Shown in pieces: positions 25,201-35,487 of a DNA stretch of 64,000 bases (position 1 is its first letter; the number at the start of each line of letters is the position of its first letter). The notes beneath the pieces are model-generated. The model was not told the DNA's origin. It saw only the letters and a program-made list of their open reading frames with translations, and made no database searches. A program made the translations under genes and the position numbers. Origin of the DNA: Phlebopus portentosus (Eukaryota; Basidiomycota; Agaricomycetes; Boletales; Boletinellaceae); assembly GCA_037892935.1 (NCBI GenBank), contig JAYXKI010000008.1, forward strand, positions 1,798,001 through 1,862,000, read 5' to 3'.

Positions 25201-26365
25201 AACAGGCGAAACTGGGCGGTCTTGACTTCTGGAAACATCCCGATGCAATCGAATCGATCTGGGAGATGGCTTCGACACTTCCCAAGCTCCGTGAAATGTT
25301 TGTAACGTTTCTCAAGGAAGCATTAACGACCTGGGAGCGTTTCTCAGCAGAATTCAACAACGATGGAAAAATTGCAGGACTCACCACAGAAGACAAGAAA
25401 GAGATGTACTTACCCGCTACGAACGACGCGAATGAAGGGACCCTGGGCTCCTTTAGGGTGTTTGCGCGTCGTTACCCGTCTGCAAATTTGGACCTGTTCA
25501 ATGCGATATTCAGAATGCGGAGGAATGGAATGGAGGATTTTATAAAGGGAAAACTCACCGGTGAGGATGACTTGAAGTTTCTGCGAAAGGAGGCTCGCCT
25601 TCATCTTGCTAGTAAACGAGATAGAAAAAAAAAGACGGTACGTTACGGAGTGGAACAAAGCGTGCGTTATCGAGAAACGACGCAAAACAGATGAACGGAA
25701 TGGACGAAGAATGCGACGCGAAGAATACCTCAAGAACCTTGAGCTTGTTGAAATAGAAACCATCCCATCATTGACGGTCGCGCGTTTGAAGGATCAGATA
25801 GACAAGCTTAGGGACGAAGACAAGGAGATACCGAGAGAAAAGGAGTTGAGTAGAAAGGAGGACAGAGCCCGAGCATTAATTGCAGCATTAGAGAGGTACA
25901 AGATTCGGCACCAGACTCCCGGTTAGCTTGTTCTCATCAGATGAAAATGGACAACTGAATGCGTTCGCATCTGTAACTACATTCAAGTGATCTTATTTGC
26001 TTGTCGAGCACTTGCTCCAGAGTATACAGTACAAGCTAGTCAAGGACTGCGGAGTCGAAGCTGCGGGTGAATGAGTGAAAGAAGAAAGTTCAACAAATTT
26101 AGCAGATCACGAATCGATCAATTTCACATCCATATACCGATCAACGGACCGATCGACGATCAGATAAGATCTCTCAAGTTTTGAACTCTCGGTTTGGATC
26201 AAACTCAAAGCCTTTTTGTCATTTATAATGTATGTACATAATTTCTATCTTTTACTACTGCCTATGTGCCATTCCTACCGACACAATTCGGCCAAATAAG
26301 GAAATATTATCAGCTCCACCGGCAAACGCCGGGCACGATCGTCTCGCGGCAGTTGCTTACTCCCA
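22208..26365 (+). mobile_element. DNA transposon, 4158 bp, 35-bp TIRs, 7-bp TSD
   Basis: Left end 22208-22242 starts TGGGAGTAAGCAACTGCCGC; right end 26331-26365 is its reverse complement with 32 of 35 matches. The flanking ATGTTAT is directly repeated at 22201-22207 and 26366-26372. Inside is one gene with coiled-coil and transposase-like parts. TIR sequence and 7-bp duplication do not point me to a named superfamily; KDZ, hAT and P-type elements usually give 8 bp. Only two defects are seen in the gene, so the insertion is fairly young. Confidence 0.88.
22791..25926 (+). pseudogene. Putative transposase of the 4.16 kb element
   Basis: The ATG at 22791 directly follows a probable 5'UTR intron (donor about 22731, acceptor TTTGCAG at 22782-22788). 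Exon 1 (22791-23865) encodes a basic start (MVVSRAKKQAARENRLKR), then a long coiled coil rich in Ser/Lys/Gln. Intron 23866-23928 (GTAAGT...CCAG) joins it in frame to a globular domain with VSGDGTTHRN (about 23940), CGMHKELNSVKGG (about 24545), a C-terminal NDANEGTLGSFRV (about 25420), and a charged tail to 25926. The Asp in SGDGTT and the Glu in NDANEG are candidates for catalytic acids of an RNase H-type fold; this is inference. Defects: TGA at 23334-23336 (a CGA-to-TGA change would explain it) and a one-base slip in an A run at about 25626-25634, after which the other frame carries the tail. Confidence 0.7.
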
Positions 26366-26372
26366 ATGTTAT

Positions 26373-26967
26373 ATGTAGTTACATCGATTGTCAAAAAGAA
26401 AAATAATTGTGTCACCTTACCAGAGCATATATTATATAATAATAGGCGTGGAAACTTATTGTTAAATATAGCAATATATAGGCGATTTGTAATGCTTACT
26501 GTGTAATTATTCTTCGCCGGCACTGTTGTGCATACTTATCAGATATATTGCAGATTATTTTCTATTATATTTAACAATAAGAAGCAGATCCAAGACGAAT
26601 GATAATTACAAGCTTGGTATTATTCTGTTTTTTTTTATATTTGCGACTGCTACTAGAATCGCTAAAAATAGGTACATCCAAGTAAGGAAGATCACAGCCT
26701 GAGGCTGCATTGTCGAGTCATGTACAGGTAGATCTAAAAGCTATCACTTCAACATGGGATCGCTGAACCGTCCAACAACTGTACAACGAAAAAAGACTTC
26801 CAGTGTCCTTCAACGTAGTTTGGTGCATGCTTCAACTTACTCAGAGTCTTCCACAACGCATCTGACCCTGGCCATCTCATTAGACGGGAGACGGATCGAA
26901 GGGTGAGTCGCAGTCCAGATGTCCAACTCTCAATCGCGTCCATCCGAAGCCTAATAAAGTGAGTATT
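26373..26967. other. Non-coding, AT-rich
   Basis: No recognisable gene. A minus-strand open stretch at 26749-26943 (starting MDAIESWTSGLRLTLRS) has no motif I know and lies next to the RPB1 fragment; I cannot tell whether it is part of it. Confidence 0.4.
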
Positions 26968-28170
26968 TCAACACCTTACAGCATCATTCCATCTTGTTCT
27001 CACCTTCGCACAACTGTACTTCTCGCAGCACGCTCCCCGCGTGCTCTCGTCGATGATATCGAAGCTGCGAATGATACTGCGCAAGAAGAAGCGACCTTCT
27101 GAAAATTGATGTATATTACCTACCAAATCATCCTTCGTGAAATGGGATAATGCTCGATGTCCAGAGCCGATCGGAATACGCTTCCCCTCTACAGATTGCT
27201 GACCCAAGAGAGACGTCTGAGAGATGTTGATGAAGGAACCCTTGGAACCGACGACTATCATCTGTTTGACTGTATTGCCGTCCTCTTTGAGGTTCTTCTC
27301 AGTATATTGACCGGAGCGATCACGAACCAGACTGAGCTCCCGCTCGACTCGTCTCTCGAAAGATCCATGGCCGCATCTTCTATGGCTCTGGCAATATTCT
27401 GTTTCCGCATCTCAATCTGCTCCGTGATGGGCGCATTCGGTTTTTTTGTCTGGAACTATATCGCTGATATCGATACTGAATCCATTGTGGAACAGGCAAT
27501 AATTGACGATACTTCGCAGACTCATGAAGAGCGTCGTGTAGCTTCAGGGACCCTTTTCCGAAAATAACGCATACCAAGACTAAGCCGCCTTGGGACCTGG
27601 GATGCGCAAACATTATTCTTCTCAACAAAACCAAAGACGATCCCGTCATCCTCCAACAGTATACTGTCTTCGAAGACGGCGCTCTGCGACTTTCCTTAGG
27701 TCGACCGGAGATTGTTGATCCCACACGGAACGTCATGCTGAGAATTCGCTTGCTCGTCCATAAGTGTTTAGGTTTCAAAATGGTTGTTGTCGGGATCGTG
27801 CCGTCCCAGTTCGGTATTCGAAGCAGTGTATTCTGCACTTGTTGCCGATCGCGCAAGGTGGACCTGCGGATACCGCAAAGAGTATCCTGCGCGATACCCC
27901 TAACATGTTTCTTTGCTTGAGCCAATAAGACTGTCTGGAGACCCACGCTCTTTGACTGAGCTCGGCCTGAGTCTCCTCGCTCTGGGGAGCGCGACGGATA
28001 TATGAGAAACGATAACAAGGCGGAAGTGAGTCTACATATTTCATTGCCATCAGAGTCGGCATTGGAGAAGTAAGGGAAAGAATGATCAAGAGCCGTTAGA
28101 AATTGGTCAGAATTTAGACATGAACATATATATAGGTCGAGAACGCACTTGAAAAAAAAAAAATAGAACA
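26968..28170 (-). pseudogene. RPB1: RPB1 fragment downstream of the active site
   Basis: Minus-strand frames give successive RPB1 pieces: SEETQAELSQ (about 27985), a relic of the DTLCGIRK-x-TLRD segment (about 27870), WDGTIPTTTILKPKHLWTSK (27770-27830), RILSMTF, SQGGLVLV (about 27580), and SKGSFINISQTSLLGQQSVE (27190-27250) followed by HRALSHFTKDD (about 27145). In living RPB1 these follow the NADFDGD loop in this order, so the piece is colinear but broken by frameshifts. It is complementary in extent to the plus-strand RPB1 fragments elsewhere in the window, with overlap around the SEETxAELSQ segment. Confidence 0.85.
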
Positions 28171-28435
28171 TTCGTCGGATTGTGTTGGAGGAAATTTCTG
28201 TACTATTAATAGATTAAATCGGACGGATTGAGCCTACCGTACAGCATATGTGACTCGGTGCACATAGGCTGTTGTGACTCGTTCTCGTCTTGCTCGCTCG
28301 CTCACTGTCAGCGCTCTGCACTTTATCAGACATCAAATGGGAAAGATTCATAAACGTGCGATCGCATCCCATAACACGGAAACCGAACCTAAGCGCTTTG
28401 GGAAGAAATAAGATATACATGAGTCTACCTCTGCC
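28171..28435. other. Non-coding spacer
   Basis: No gene. It starts with an A9 run and separates the RPB1 fragment from the deaminase copy. Confidence 0.5.
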
Positions 28436-29147
28436 TCAGAACAGCATAAAGTCACTTAACGAAATGAAGTCAGCACTAGTATCACGATAGAAGATGAATA
28501 TTACGCACTCGTCTTCCACTGCTTCAGACCAGGGCATAGTAACACCGTGATCAGAGACTGAGGCGGCCGTGCTCTCAGAGAAGGTACACGGTCTCAGACG
28601 ACCCCGGCGCCTAAGATGATTGAAAAAATCTTTTGCCTCGGTCGCCATGAACTGGTTGCGTACCTTCGCCGAAATAAAGGCCACTGATAAACCCGACTGT
28701 GCGACCCTCGTGTATAGTAGTGTAACTGACCCAGCGCTTGCCTCATCGCTTTGAAGAACAACCAGCAACCGACGCACGACAACCGTGACACTCCAATGTA
28801 AGGGTATGCTGTAATTCGATGATCCAGGAAATACTGAAGGACGACAGCTTCCGCATGGACGAAAATGTACTTATGGAGGACCAGAGACTGACCTGAGCTC
28901 GTCCTTCTCGTCTTGAAGTCATCAAAGGTCATCCCCAAGCCTTGGTTGAGTTTAAAGAGAGTCTTGATATCGTCATCCTTGTTGAAATCAAAACTGAGTC
29001 GTCTTCGCTGGGGTCCAATGATTCGTTTTCCAGGCAGAAATGACAAATACGCTGGGCAAAAAATACATTCTCGCATCTTCGAGGGTCTGGAACATCTTCG
29101 AGGGTCTGGAATGATTCATTCCCCGGTGTATCTGTAGATAAAGCCAT
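28436..29147 (-). pseudogene. Truncated copy of OTT_1508-like deaminase gene
   Basis: A 5'-truncated duplicate of the gene at 30122-31909. It keeps the catalytic region (VHAEAVVLQYFLDHR, YIGVSRLSCVGC) and the same C-terminal end (SADFISLSDFML). A deletion after GSHSRVYQW near 28680 shifts the frame. Homology to the full gene ends near 29010, upstream of which the sequence differs and contains a 20-base tandem (CATCTTCGAGGGTCTGGAA twice, about 29072-29110). No intact start; non-functional. Confidence 0.85.
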
Positions 29148-29159
29148 TCTAAGTATGCA

Positions 29160-30121
29160 AAAGCTTCGAGTTCACTTTAGTGGAGAATGAATGGGAAATA
29201 ATATGATTTCTTACTTTGCGATGTACGGATAGTCATCATCTAAGATGCATTCCTGGTACACCCCGAAAACGTTCCCGATCTGCGCCTTTGGAGTCGGAGA
29301 GCAATATCGCTGCTCGTTATTGATAGGGGTGCTTCTATGCCCCAAGGGGGGAGGGGGAGATGCATTTCAAGTTAATCTTTTAATTAGCAGCCTCGTCTAC
29401 TAGCCACATAGCAATCCTGCCACCTAGTCATCAAGGACTAGATGATTGTAGCAGCAGATACTGCCCAGTCGACGACAGGCAGATGGTTGTTTGAGGTTGA
29501 GGTTGAGGGGATGGATGTGATGGACGTGTTTTTGGCCCTGTGGCGTGAACTTTATCATCACAATTCACATGCCACAGTAAACCCCTATTTCCGAAGCTGA
29601 AAATTTTGATCCGGAACTGGAATCCAGCCAAAAAGAGGCGGGCTTTCCAATCCTCCTGTTTCCTATATGAGCAGAAACGTAATTCTGTCCCCTATCATCA
29701 AGCACTGCACAGCTTTCATTGCTACCGACACTGCATTATGTCATGATGTAATTTTACGTTTCTTATTTTAAGAATCTTCGTAAATTGCACCGGGTCGCCG
29801 AGTAGAAAGTCTAGGGGAGCCCATTAAAACAAGAAAGATAAAAATGATAGTTAAGGATTAACGATACACGTGGAATGCCAGAAGGACTCATGCGCTACTG
29901 AGTAGAAGTCTTCCGCAGATTGAGTACTGTTTCGGAATGATGGATGGGGCACTCTTGGTTACACCGAGTTGCGCATCCGAGTTGCGCATCTTGTCCGGAA
30001 TTTGTTAGTTCGTTGATGGACTTTCCATTGACGGGATCGCTACTTAGTGTCAAATAGATTTAAATAGAACACAATGTATATCATTCATGCATTGTATTGT
30101 AATAACGAGTCTACCTCTGCC
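29160..30121. other. Non-coding region with a dispersed repeat
   Basis: No gene. 29765-30010 is a diverged copy of 33119-33350, sharing AAATTGCAC, AGAAAGTCTAGGGGAGCC and GTTGCGCATCTTGTCC in order. 29490-29520 has a GAGGTT-type short repeat. Confidence 0.65.
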
Positions 30122-31909
30122 TCAGACCAGCATAAAGTCACTTAACGAAATGAAGTCAGCACTAATATCACGATAGAAAATGAATATTACGCACTCATCT
30201 TCCATTGCTTCAGACCAGGGCATAGTAACACCGTGATCAGAGACTGAGGCGGCCGTGCTCTCAGAGAAGGTACGCGGTCTCTGACGACCCCGGCGCCCAA
30301 GATGATCGAAAAAATCTTTTGCCTCGGTCGCCATGAACTGGTTGCATACCTTCGCCAAATCAAGGGACGGAAAAACCCACTGATAAGCCCGACTGTGCGA
30401 CCCTCGTGTATAGTAGTGTTGCTGACCCAGCGCTTTCCTCATCGCTTTGAAGAACAACCAGCAACCGACGCACGACAACCGTGACACTCCAATGTAAGGG
30501 TATGCTGTAATTCGATGATCCAGGAAATACTGAAGGACGACAGCTTCCGCATGGACGAAAATGTGCTTATGGAGGACCAGAGGCTGACCTGAAGCCGTCC
30601 TTTTCGTCTTGAAGTCATCAAAGGTCATCCCCAAGTCTCGGTTGAGCTCAAAGAGAGTCTTGATATTGTTATCCTTGTTAAGATCATAATGGAGAAGTCT
30701 TTGCTGGGGTGGAATGATTTGTACATCAAGGTCCAAATTGTCGAGGATATGTCCACACGACGCTGATTTGCACAGAATCAGCAATTGTCGAATGCTGGAG
30801 TCTATCGACAATAGCTTTTCCACTAGCCGCGAGTACCTACTGTCTTCATCGCGACAGCTCCCTTGATCTTCCGATTTCCCTGCAAGCACTAACGAGCAGA
30901 ACTGTGAGACCGCTTTGAGACAGATCGGAGAGGAAAGAAACTCACTGCCAGGAATCTCGTCTAAAAATTCCAGATTGCCCAACCTCCTCGCCAAATCGTT
31001 TGCATCCGAACATGCCTTCAACACGGCTGTGGCACCTTTTCCCGGCACATGCTTCATATGCTCGTCATAGCGATCAAATACGTTGACGATTGCACTGACA
31101 AAGTCCCATTGAGTATCTTCCAGCCTCAATATGGAAGTGGAAGTGCCAGACGCAGACGGGAATGGCACACCAGGGCTGGATTCGGTGTGGTCGCCAGGGC
31201 TGGATTCGGTGTGGTCGCCAGGGCTGGATTCGGTGTGGTCGCCAGGGTTAGGTTTGAGATTCTTTTTCTTTTGCAGAAAATTGCGAAGCATGCTGTCCAA
31301 ACCAAATTCCTTCGCTTTATCGAAATACCGCCTCAGACGTTCTTTGCTGAAAGTATAACAGAGGCGATAAAGTTCAAGGGTTGGATGGACAACGATATCG
31401 GTCTCATCGGGCGTCGATTCTCGGCGATACCCGGGGGTGATTTCCTGCATTATGCGCAAGTTTCGAAGATGACCGAATATGGCCTCCAGGTGGCGCTTTG
31501 CACGGCTCAGCCTTTCCTTCGATGATCCATTCGCTCCAATGAAGAGAAGAAGTTTATCATCGCGCCCGCTCGGGGTTTCAACCGGGGGAACGAGGCCGAC
31601 TGCGACAGTCTCTCCTCTTCCCTGCGATACGGAAAGGGATGCCAATGCATCAAGTACTGGCATGAGCCGATGATGAGCGTTGGAATAATTGGAATGTACA
31701 GCGGAAGCGGAGAGAATCTCATTGATCCGGGTACGCTCGTCACGAGGCAATGCTAAAGTCGGAAGCACCAAGAACAAATTGTCGTCGCAGGCGGTGATAA
31801 TGCGCTCTGCCGTTGTGCACTGTTCGATGAGAAGTTTCTTGATAGCATTCTTTGACCTGTACACCGTCCAGCCCTCTTCTGGCTGTTCTGGAGCTTGGGA
31901 TAGCGACAT
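30122..31909 (-). CDS. OTT_1508-like nucleic acid deaminase family protein
   Basis: Single uninterrupted frame of 595 residues. It fits the fungal OTT_1508-type branch of the zinc-dependent deaminase superfamily: HAE at residues 453-455 supplies the zinc His and the proton-shuttle Glu, and CVGC at 480-483 supplies two zinc Cys, with the family's YIGVSR just before. The N-terminal 440 residues are family-specific and have no motif I know. Residues around 220-250 hold four copies of DHTESSPG, encoded by a 24-bp tandem repeat. No signal peptide or membrane segment. The superfamily removes amino groups from bases or nucleotides; the substrate of fungal members is unknown to me. A TATA box stands about 60 bp upstream. 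All catalytic residues are present, so it may be active. Confidence 0.82.
   Translation of the reverse strand: MSLSQAPEQPEEGWTVYRSKNAIKKLLIEQCTTAERIITACDDNLFLVLPTLALPRDERTRINEILSASAVHSNYSNAHHRLMPVLDALASLSVSQGRGETVAVGLVPPVETPSGRDDKLLLFIGANGSSKERLSRAKRHLEAIFGHLRNLRIMQEITPGYRRESTPDETDIVVHPTLELYRLCYTFSKERLRRYFDKAKEFGLDSMLRNFLQKKKNLKPNPGDHTESSPGDHTESSPGDHTESSPGVPFPSASGTSTSILRLEDTQWDFVSAIVNVFDRYDEHMKHVPGKGATAVLKACSDANDLARRLGNLEFLDEIPGSEFLSSPICLKAVSQFCSLVLAGKSEDQGSCRDEDSRYSRLVEKLLSIDSSIRQLLILCKSASCGHILDNLDLDVQIIPPQQRLLHYDLNKDNNIKTLFELNRDLGMTFDDFKTKRTASGQPLVLHKHIFVHAEAVVLQYFLDHRITAYPYIGVSRLSCVGCWLFFKAMRKALGQQHYYTRGSHSRAYQWVFPSLDLAKVCNQFMATEAKDFFDHLGRRGRQRPRTFSESTAASVSDHGVTMPWSEAMEDECVIFIFYRDISADFISLSDFMLV
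31152..31248 (-). repeat. 24-bp coding minisatellite (DHTESSPG)x4
   Basis: Four units of CCAGGGCTGGATTCGGTGTG plus GTCG (plus-strand reading), in frame with the deaminase gene. The near-identity of units suggests recent copy-number change. Confidence 0.85.
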
Positions 31910-32170
31910 GATGGTGGTTGCAATGTAAAGATGTAAAGTGTACTACTTACTTTGGGCAAGGCACGTGTTTATATAACGGTCCGAAGCCTGGTTCTTTTGT
32001 CCGTACTGCGCGGGATGACAAAAGAGAGATGACACATACGGTGGGATCCACAAACCCCAAATGACATGATGGCATGATGGTGGTTGCAATGTAAGGCGTG
32101 TTTATATGACGGCCCGAAGCCTGGTTCTTTTGTCCGTACTGCGCGGGGATGACAAAATAGAGATGATAAA
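31905..32170. repeat. Duplicated 5' end and promoter of the deaminase gene
   Basis: 31907-32030 is repeated at 32071-32165: both have CATGATGGTGGTTGCAATGTAA, in two parts, then CGTGTTTATAT, then CGAAGCCTGGTTCTTTTGTC and CGTACTGCGCGG. The duplicate includes the reversed start codon but no coding sequence beyond it. Confidence 0.8.
31966..31978 (-). promoter_or_regulatory. TATA box of the deaminase gene
   Basis: TTATATAAACACG on the minus strand, about 60 bp upstream of the ATG at 31909. The duplicated upstream copy has a weaker form (TCATATAAAC) near 32100. Confidence 0.55.
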
Positions 32171-32229
32171 GTCATGGACCGGTCCTTGAAACACCACCAG
32201 TCCTTGAAACACCCCTTTTGTAACTCAAT

Positions 32230-33458
32230 CACAAAACATCTCTATGATCTAAGAAGTGTTTTTATGGACTGTAAACCCCATAATTTACTGTCAGAAAAAA
32301 CATTGTGTATTTCCATAGTGTAGTTGTGGAGATATAGCTTAGATACTGCTTTTTTGATAGTGATCTGCACCTTCTTAAAAACATCCTGTCCAGTTATTTG
32401 AGATGTGTCTTATCTGTGGAAAAAAAGAAAAATATAGGAGTTATTTATGTTATGAAAAGTACATCTGTGCAAAGTTTCATGTAGGAATACTGAGTGGTTA
32501 TTTATAAATAAATTCAGGATGTCTCTGAGACAAGTCTTGAGGATGATCTGTGCGATTTGCAAAAGTCACGTGACTGGCATGCCAAGTAAATATAGACTTT
32601 GACCTTCAAACACAGACTAGAGATTCACAAAATATGGCATCATTATTAGGCTGAGGCTCTCAAAAGAGACCAAGGATGAATTATAACTAATTGATATGCT
32701 AAATATCAGATGGAGAGACACAGAACTCGAAATCTACTAAGCGTGGGAAAGTTGTGTTTCAAGAAGTGATGTTACAAGAATTTGGACTGAAATGATGAAT
32801 CAGATATAATAATTTTTCCACTAAACATTTCTGCTTGAGATTTTGTGTAGACAATCACTGTAGATGCTGTTTTCATGTGGCAAATTTTATTTGAAATAAT
32901 ATTTTGTAAATTTAATAGAAAAGCGGAATCAAAATGTACTGTTTCAAGGACTGGTCCATGACTGTATATACGGTGAGATCCACAAGTGCCACAATCAATC
33001 ATTAAGAGAGATAAGACAGAAATCAAGCAGTGTTGCTGCTGCTCCTCTTGATGGGGAGGGGCTTCATACCAGTTGTGATATGACCTTACTATACATATAA
33101 TTGTTATTCTTGTACCGTACAAGATTCTTTGTAAATTGCACTGGGTGGGTGCCAAGTAGAAAGTCTAGGGGAGCCAAGAAAGCAAGAAAGATAAGCTATG
33201 ATAATCAAGGATCAACAATAGATGTGGAGTTCCACCAGAAGGGCTCATGTGCTGCTGAGTAAAAGTCTTCTGCAGAATGAGTACTGTTGATTCAGAATGA
33301 TGGGACAGTCTTGGCTATGTCAAGTTGCGCATCTTGTCCAAGATTTCAAGTCGCACATACCACAGCTGCCATCCATTCTGACTGAGTCATCTTCCCATGC
33401 GTAGCTGTGAAAAGTTGCTAGAAGATGCAGTCCAAAAATCCCAAAGGAGATGAAAGAC
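32230..33458. other. Non-coding spacer
   Basis: No gene supported. 33119-33350 is the second copy of the dispersed repeat also found at 29765-30010. The phrase CAAGGACTGGTCCATGAC near 32946 echoes CATGGACCGGTCCTTGA near 32170 in inverted orientation, so the 32170-32950 stretch may itself be bounded by short inverted repeats. Confidence 0.5.
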
Positions 33459-34631
33459 TCACCCTGAGTTCGAAACGGCATCGAGTGCACAGTGCTTTAC
33501 TACAGTCCTCTGTAAACTCATCCGAGCATTTAGGGTCTGAAGAAGTAGAAAATTGAGCAAAGAATCTTGTTGGTATCTTTGTGAAGCGGACATACAGTAA
33601 GAAGTGTGTTGCTATTCATGAAGGAAAATAGTTGAACTGTTTGCAAGTGCAACTTAAGAGTCAAGACGAGCTCACATGTATAGATGGCCAACCAGCATAG
33701 TGCACATGAAGTGAAGGTTATTGTCGGGCATTGACATGAGGAAGACAAGGTCCAGAATCTGCAAAAGTAAAAAATATAGTCATATCAGTATGTTCATGAA
33801 AGAAAGGATGTACGCAAAGAAGTGATATGGGCAGTGCTGCTTCAATGCTCATATGCGATAGTCGGAAGATAACCAAGTCTGCCCCTGCATTCCTGTCAGA
33901 AGGTTCACCCTGCAATGCATCATTAAATATTTACGCTTAAACCCCGTATGCCTTTTATTCAGAAAGTACAATGACAGCACGCTGCAATGCAATATACAAC
34001 ATCAGAAGCTGAGGGTAAAGATAAAGATGGCATCTTGTCTGACAGTACGTACCTGATGCTAATGTCACAGGCAACAGACATGCCCAGCCATGCATCCATT
34101 ACTGGAATGATCTTCAAGCATGACGTCATGCGAGGAGATAGTATACCCATCATAGCTGACATGCAAGCTAGTGCGCCCTGGCCAATCGATAGGACCGAGA
34201 TTAGTCTGAAGGACCAGACCTTCCCTGAGAAGCACCTTATATGCCATGCCATGAAGTGCTGGATTGGTACGGATGTACTTTGGAATTAGTTCAGTACATA
34301 TCTGTGCAACATGAAATTCAAGGCAGTCAACTCACAGGGCATTGAAAAGAGAGGAGTAAGTCCAAGGCAAACTGCCCAGGGCCGGAACATCCACAAAGTT
34401 ACTAATGACGTAGTGCCACATTAATGCCGTGCTGGAGCCAGTCTGGAAGATGTCAATAATGGTGACCCAGATGACTAGACCCATTAGTTTCCAGTCATCT
34501 TTGTAGCCTGTGGAAAAGTATGCGAAAAGCTGAAGAAAGCAGACACCAAGCAGGAAAGTGTCGACAATGGCCTCAATGAGCAGCAGGCCAACGATGAGGC
34601 TGAAATTGACATCAGGAAGAATATCAGACAT
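33459..34631 (-). CDS. DUF6534-type fungal membrane protein
   Basis: Matches the layout of the large basidiomycete DUF6534 family of seven-helix proteins of unknown function. The ATG at 34631 stands just before helix 1. Exon 1 has LIVGLLLIEAIVDTFLLGV, then YFSTGYKDDWKL (about 34510), and ends at about 34337 with a GTGAGT donor. Exon 2 (about 34300-34050) has IQHFMAWHIR, SVLSIGQGALA and MDAWLGMSVACDI, ending at a GTACGT donor. Exon 3 has DLVIFRLSHMSIEAALP (about 33850). Further short exons give NNLHFMCTMLVGHLY, NSNTLLT and TLNAR, each set off by GTGAGC or GTATGT donors and AG acceptors, with the stop at 33459-33461. The LY-SNTLL-LNAR end is a hallmark of the family. No stop codon interrupts the exons, so it may be live. 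Confidence 0.72.
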
Positions 34632-35256
34632 GTAGGAGGCCCGAGCCTGTGAGGGCATTACATGTTTGATCTGGATGCTGTCAGTGTGTTGTGATAGGGA
34701 GGAACCGACAGACAGCCTAAGAGACGGAGCCTGAGGATAGGGTGCGTGCGGGCCTAAAGGAGGTCTCCTAGCCTTTCTAATAGATATAGCGCAGACGAGA
34801 GGGATGTTGTCCTGAGTCTCCAATGAAAACTCTTCACTTAAGTAATTGGCCGATCGGTGTTCAAGTTGGAGATTCCTAGATCGTGACGATGAACTCTTCC
34901 AAGCTTGCAAATCTGAAAGCGAAGCTGGGTATATCAGTACCTTAGTACGAAACAGCATCACCGCGCGTTGGGCATATACCTCTCTAGATAGATGCAGATG
35001 AGCTGGAAGTATATTTCCTAGTACGGCAGTAGAGGACATATATAAGTAAGTCAGTGCATAAATAAAAATATATAATCTTTTTATTACCTATGAAAGTCTT
35101 GTTCTAGATTCTCTAAGTCGATTAGCTTGGAAGACAAAATCAGAAGCCCTTTGTATACCTATAAGGTCTTACTCATAGATCATCTGTTCAGAATGTTCCA
35201 AATAGTAGAACCAGATAATCTATTGTGATCTATGTAATGCACTCCAGATGACTGTA
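34632..35256. other. Upstream region of the DUF6534-type gene
   Basis: An open stretch continues upstream to 35039 in the same frame, but the family starts right at the first helix, so I treat 34632-35039 as 5' leader. 35040-35256 shows nothing further. Confidence 0.4.
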
Positions 35257-35487
35257 TGAATAGAGTTGCAGTATTGGCAATAAACTCGAAATGCAACTCA
35301 TAGAACCATGAGTGCGCCATCAATCTCCTGAGGGCTGAAAGTCATCCTTCACCCTTGCTCCTCATCCTCCTCACCCACATCGATCCCTCTGCCCTACTCG
35401 ATCAAATATATGGAAACCTCACACAATTCAAATGAAAAAGTGCATACTCATCTCGGTTTATCTTCTGGCAGCTAATGCACTTTGTAG

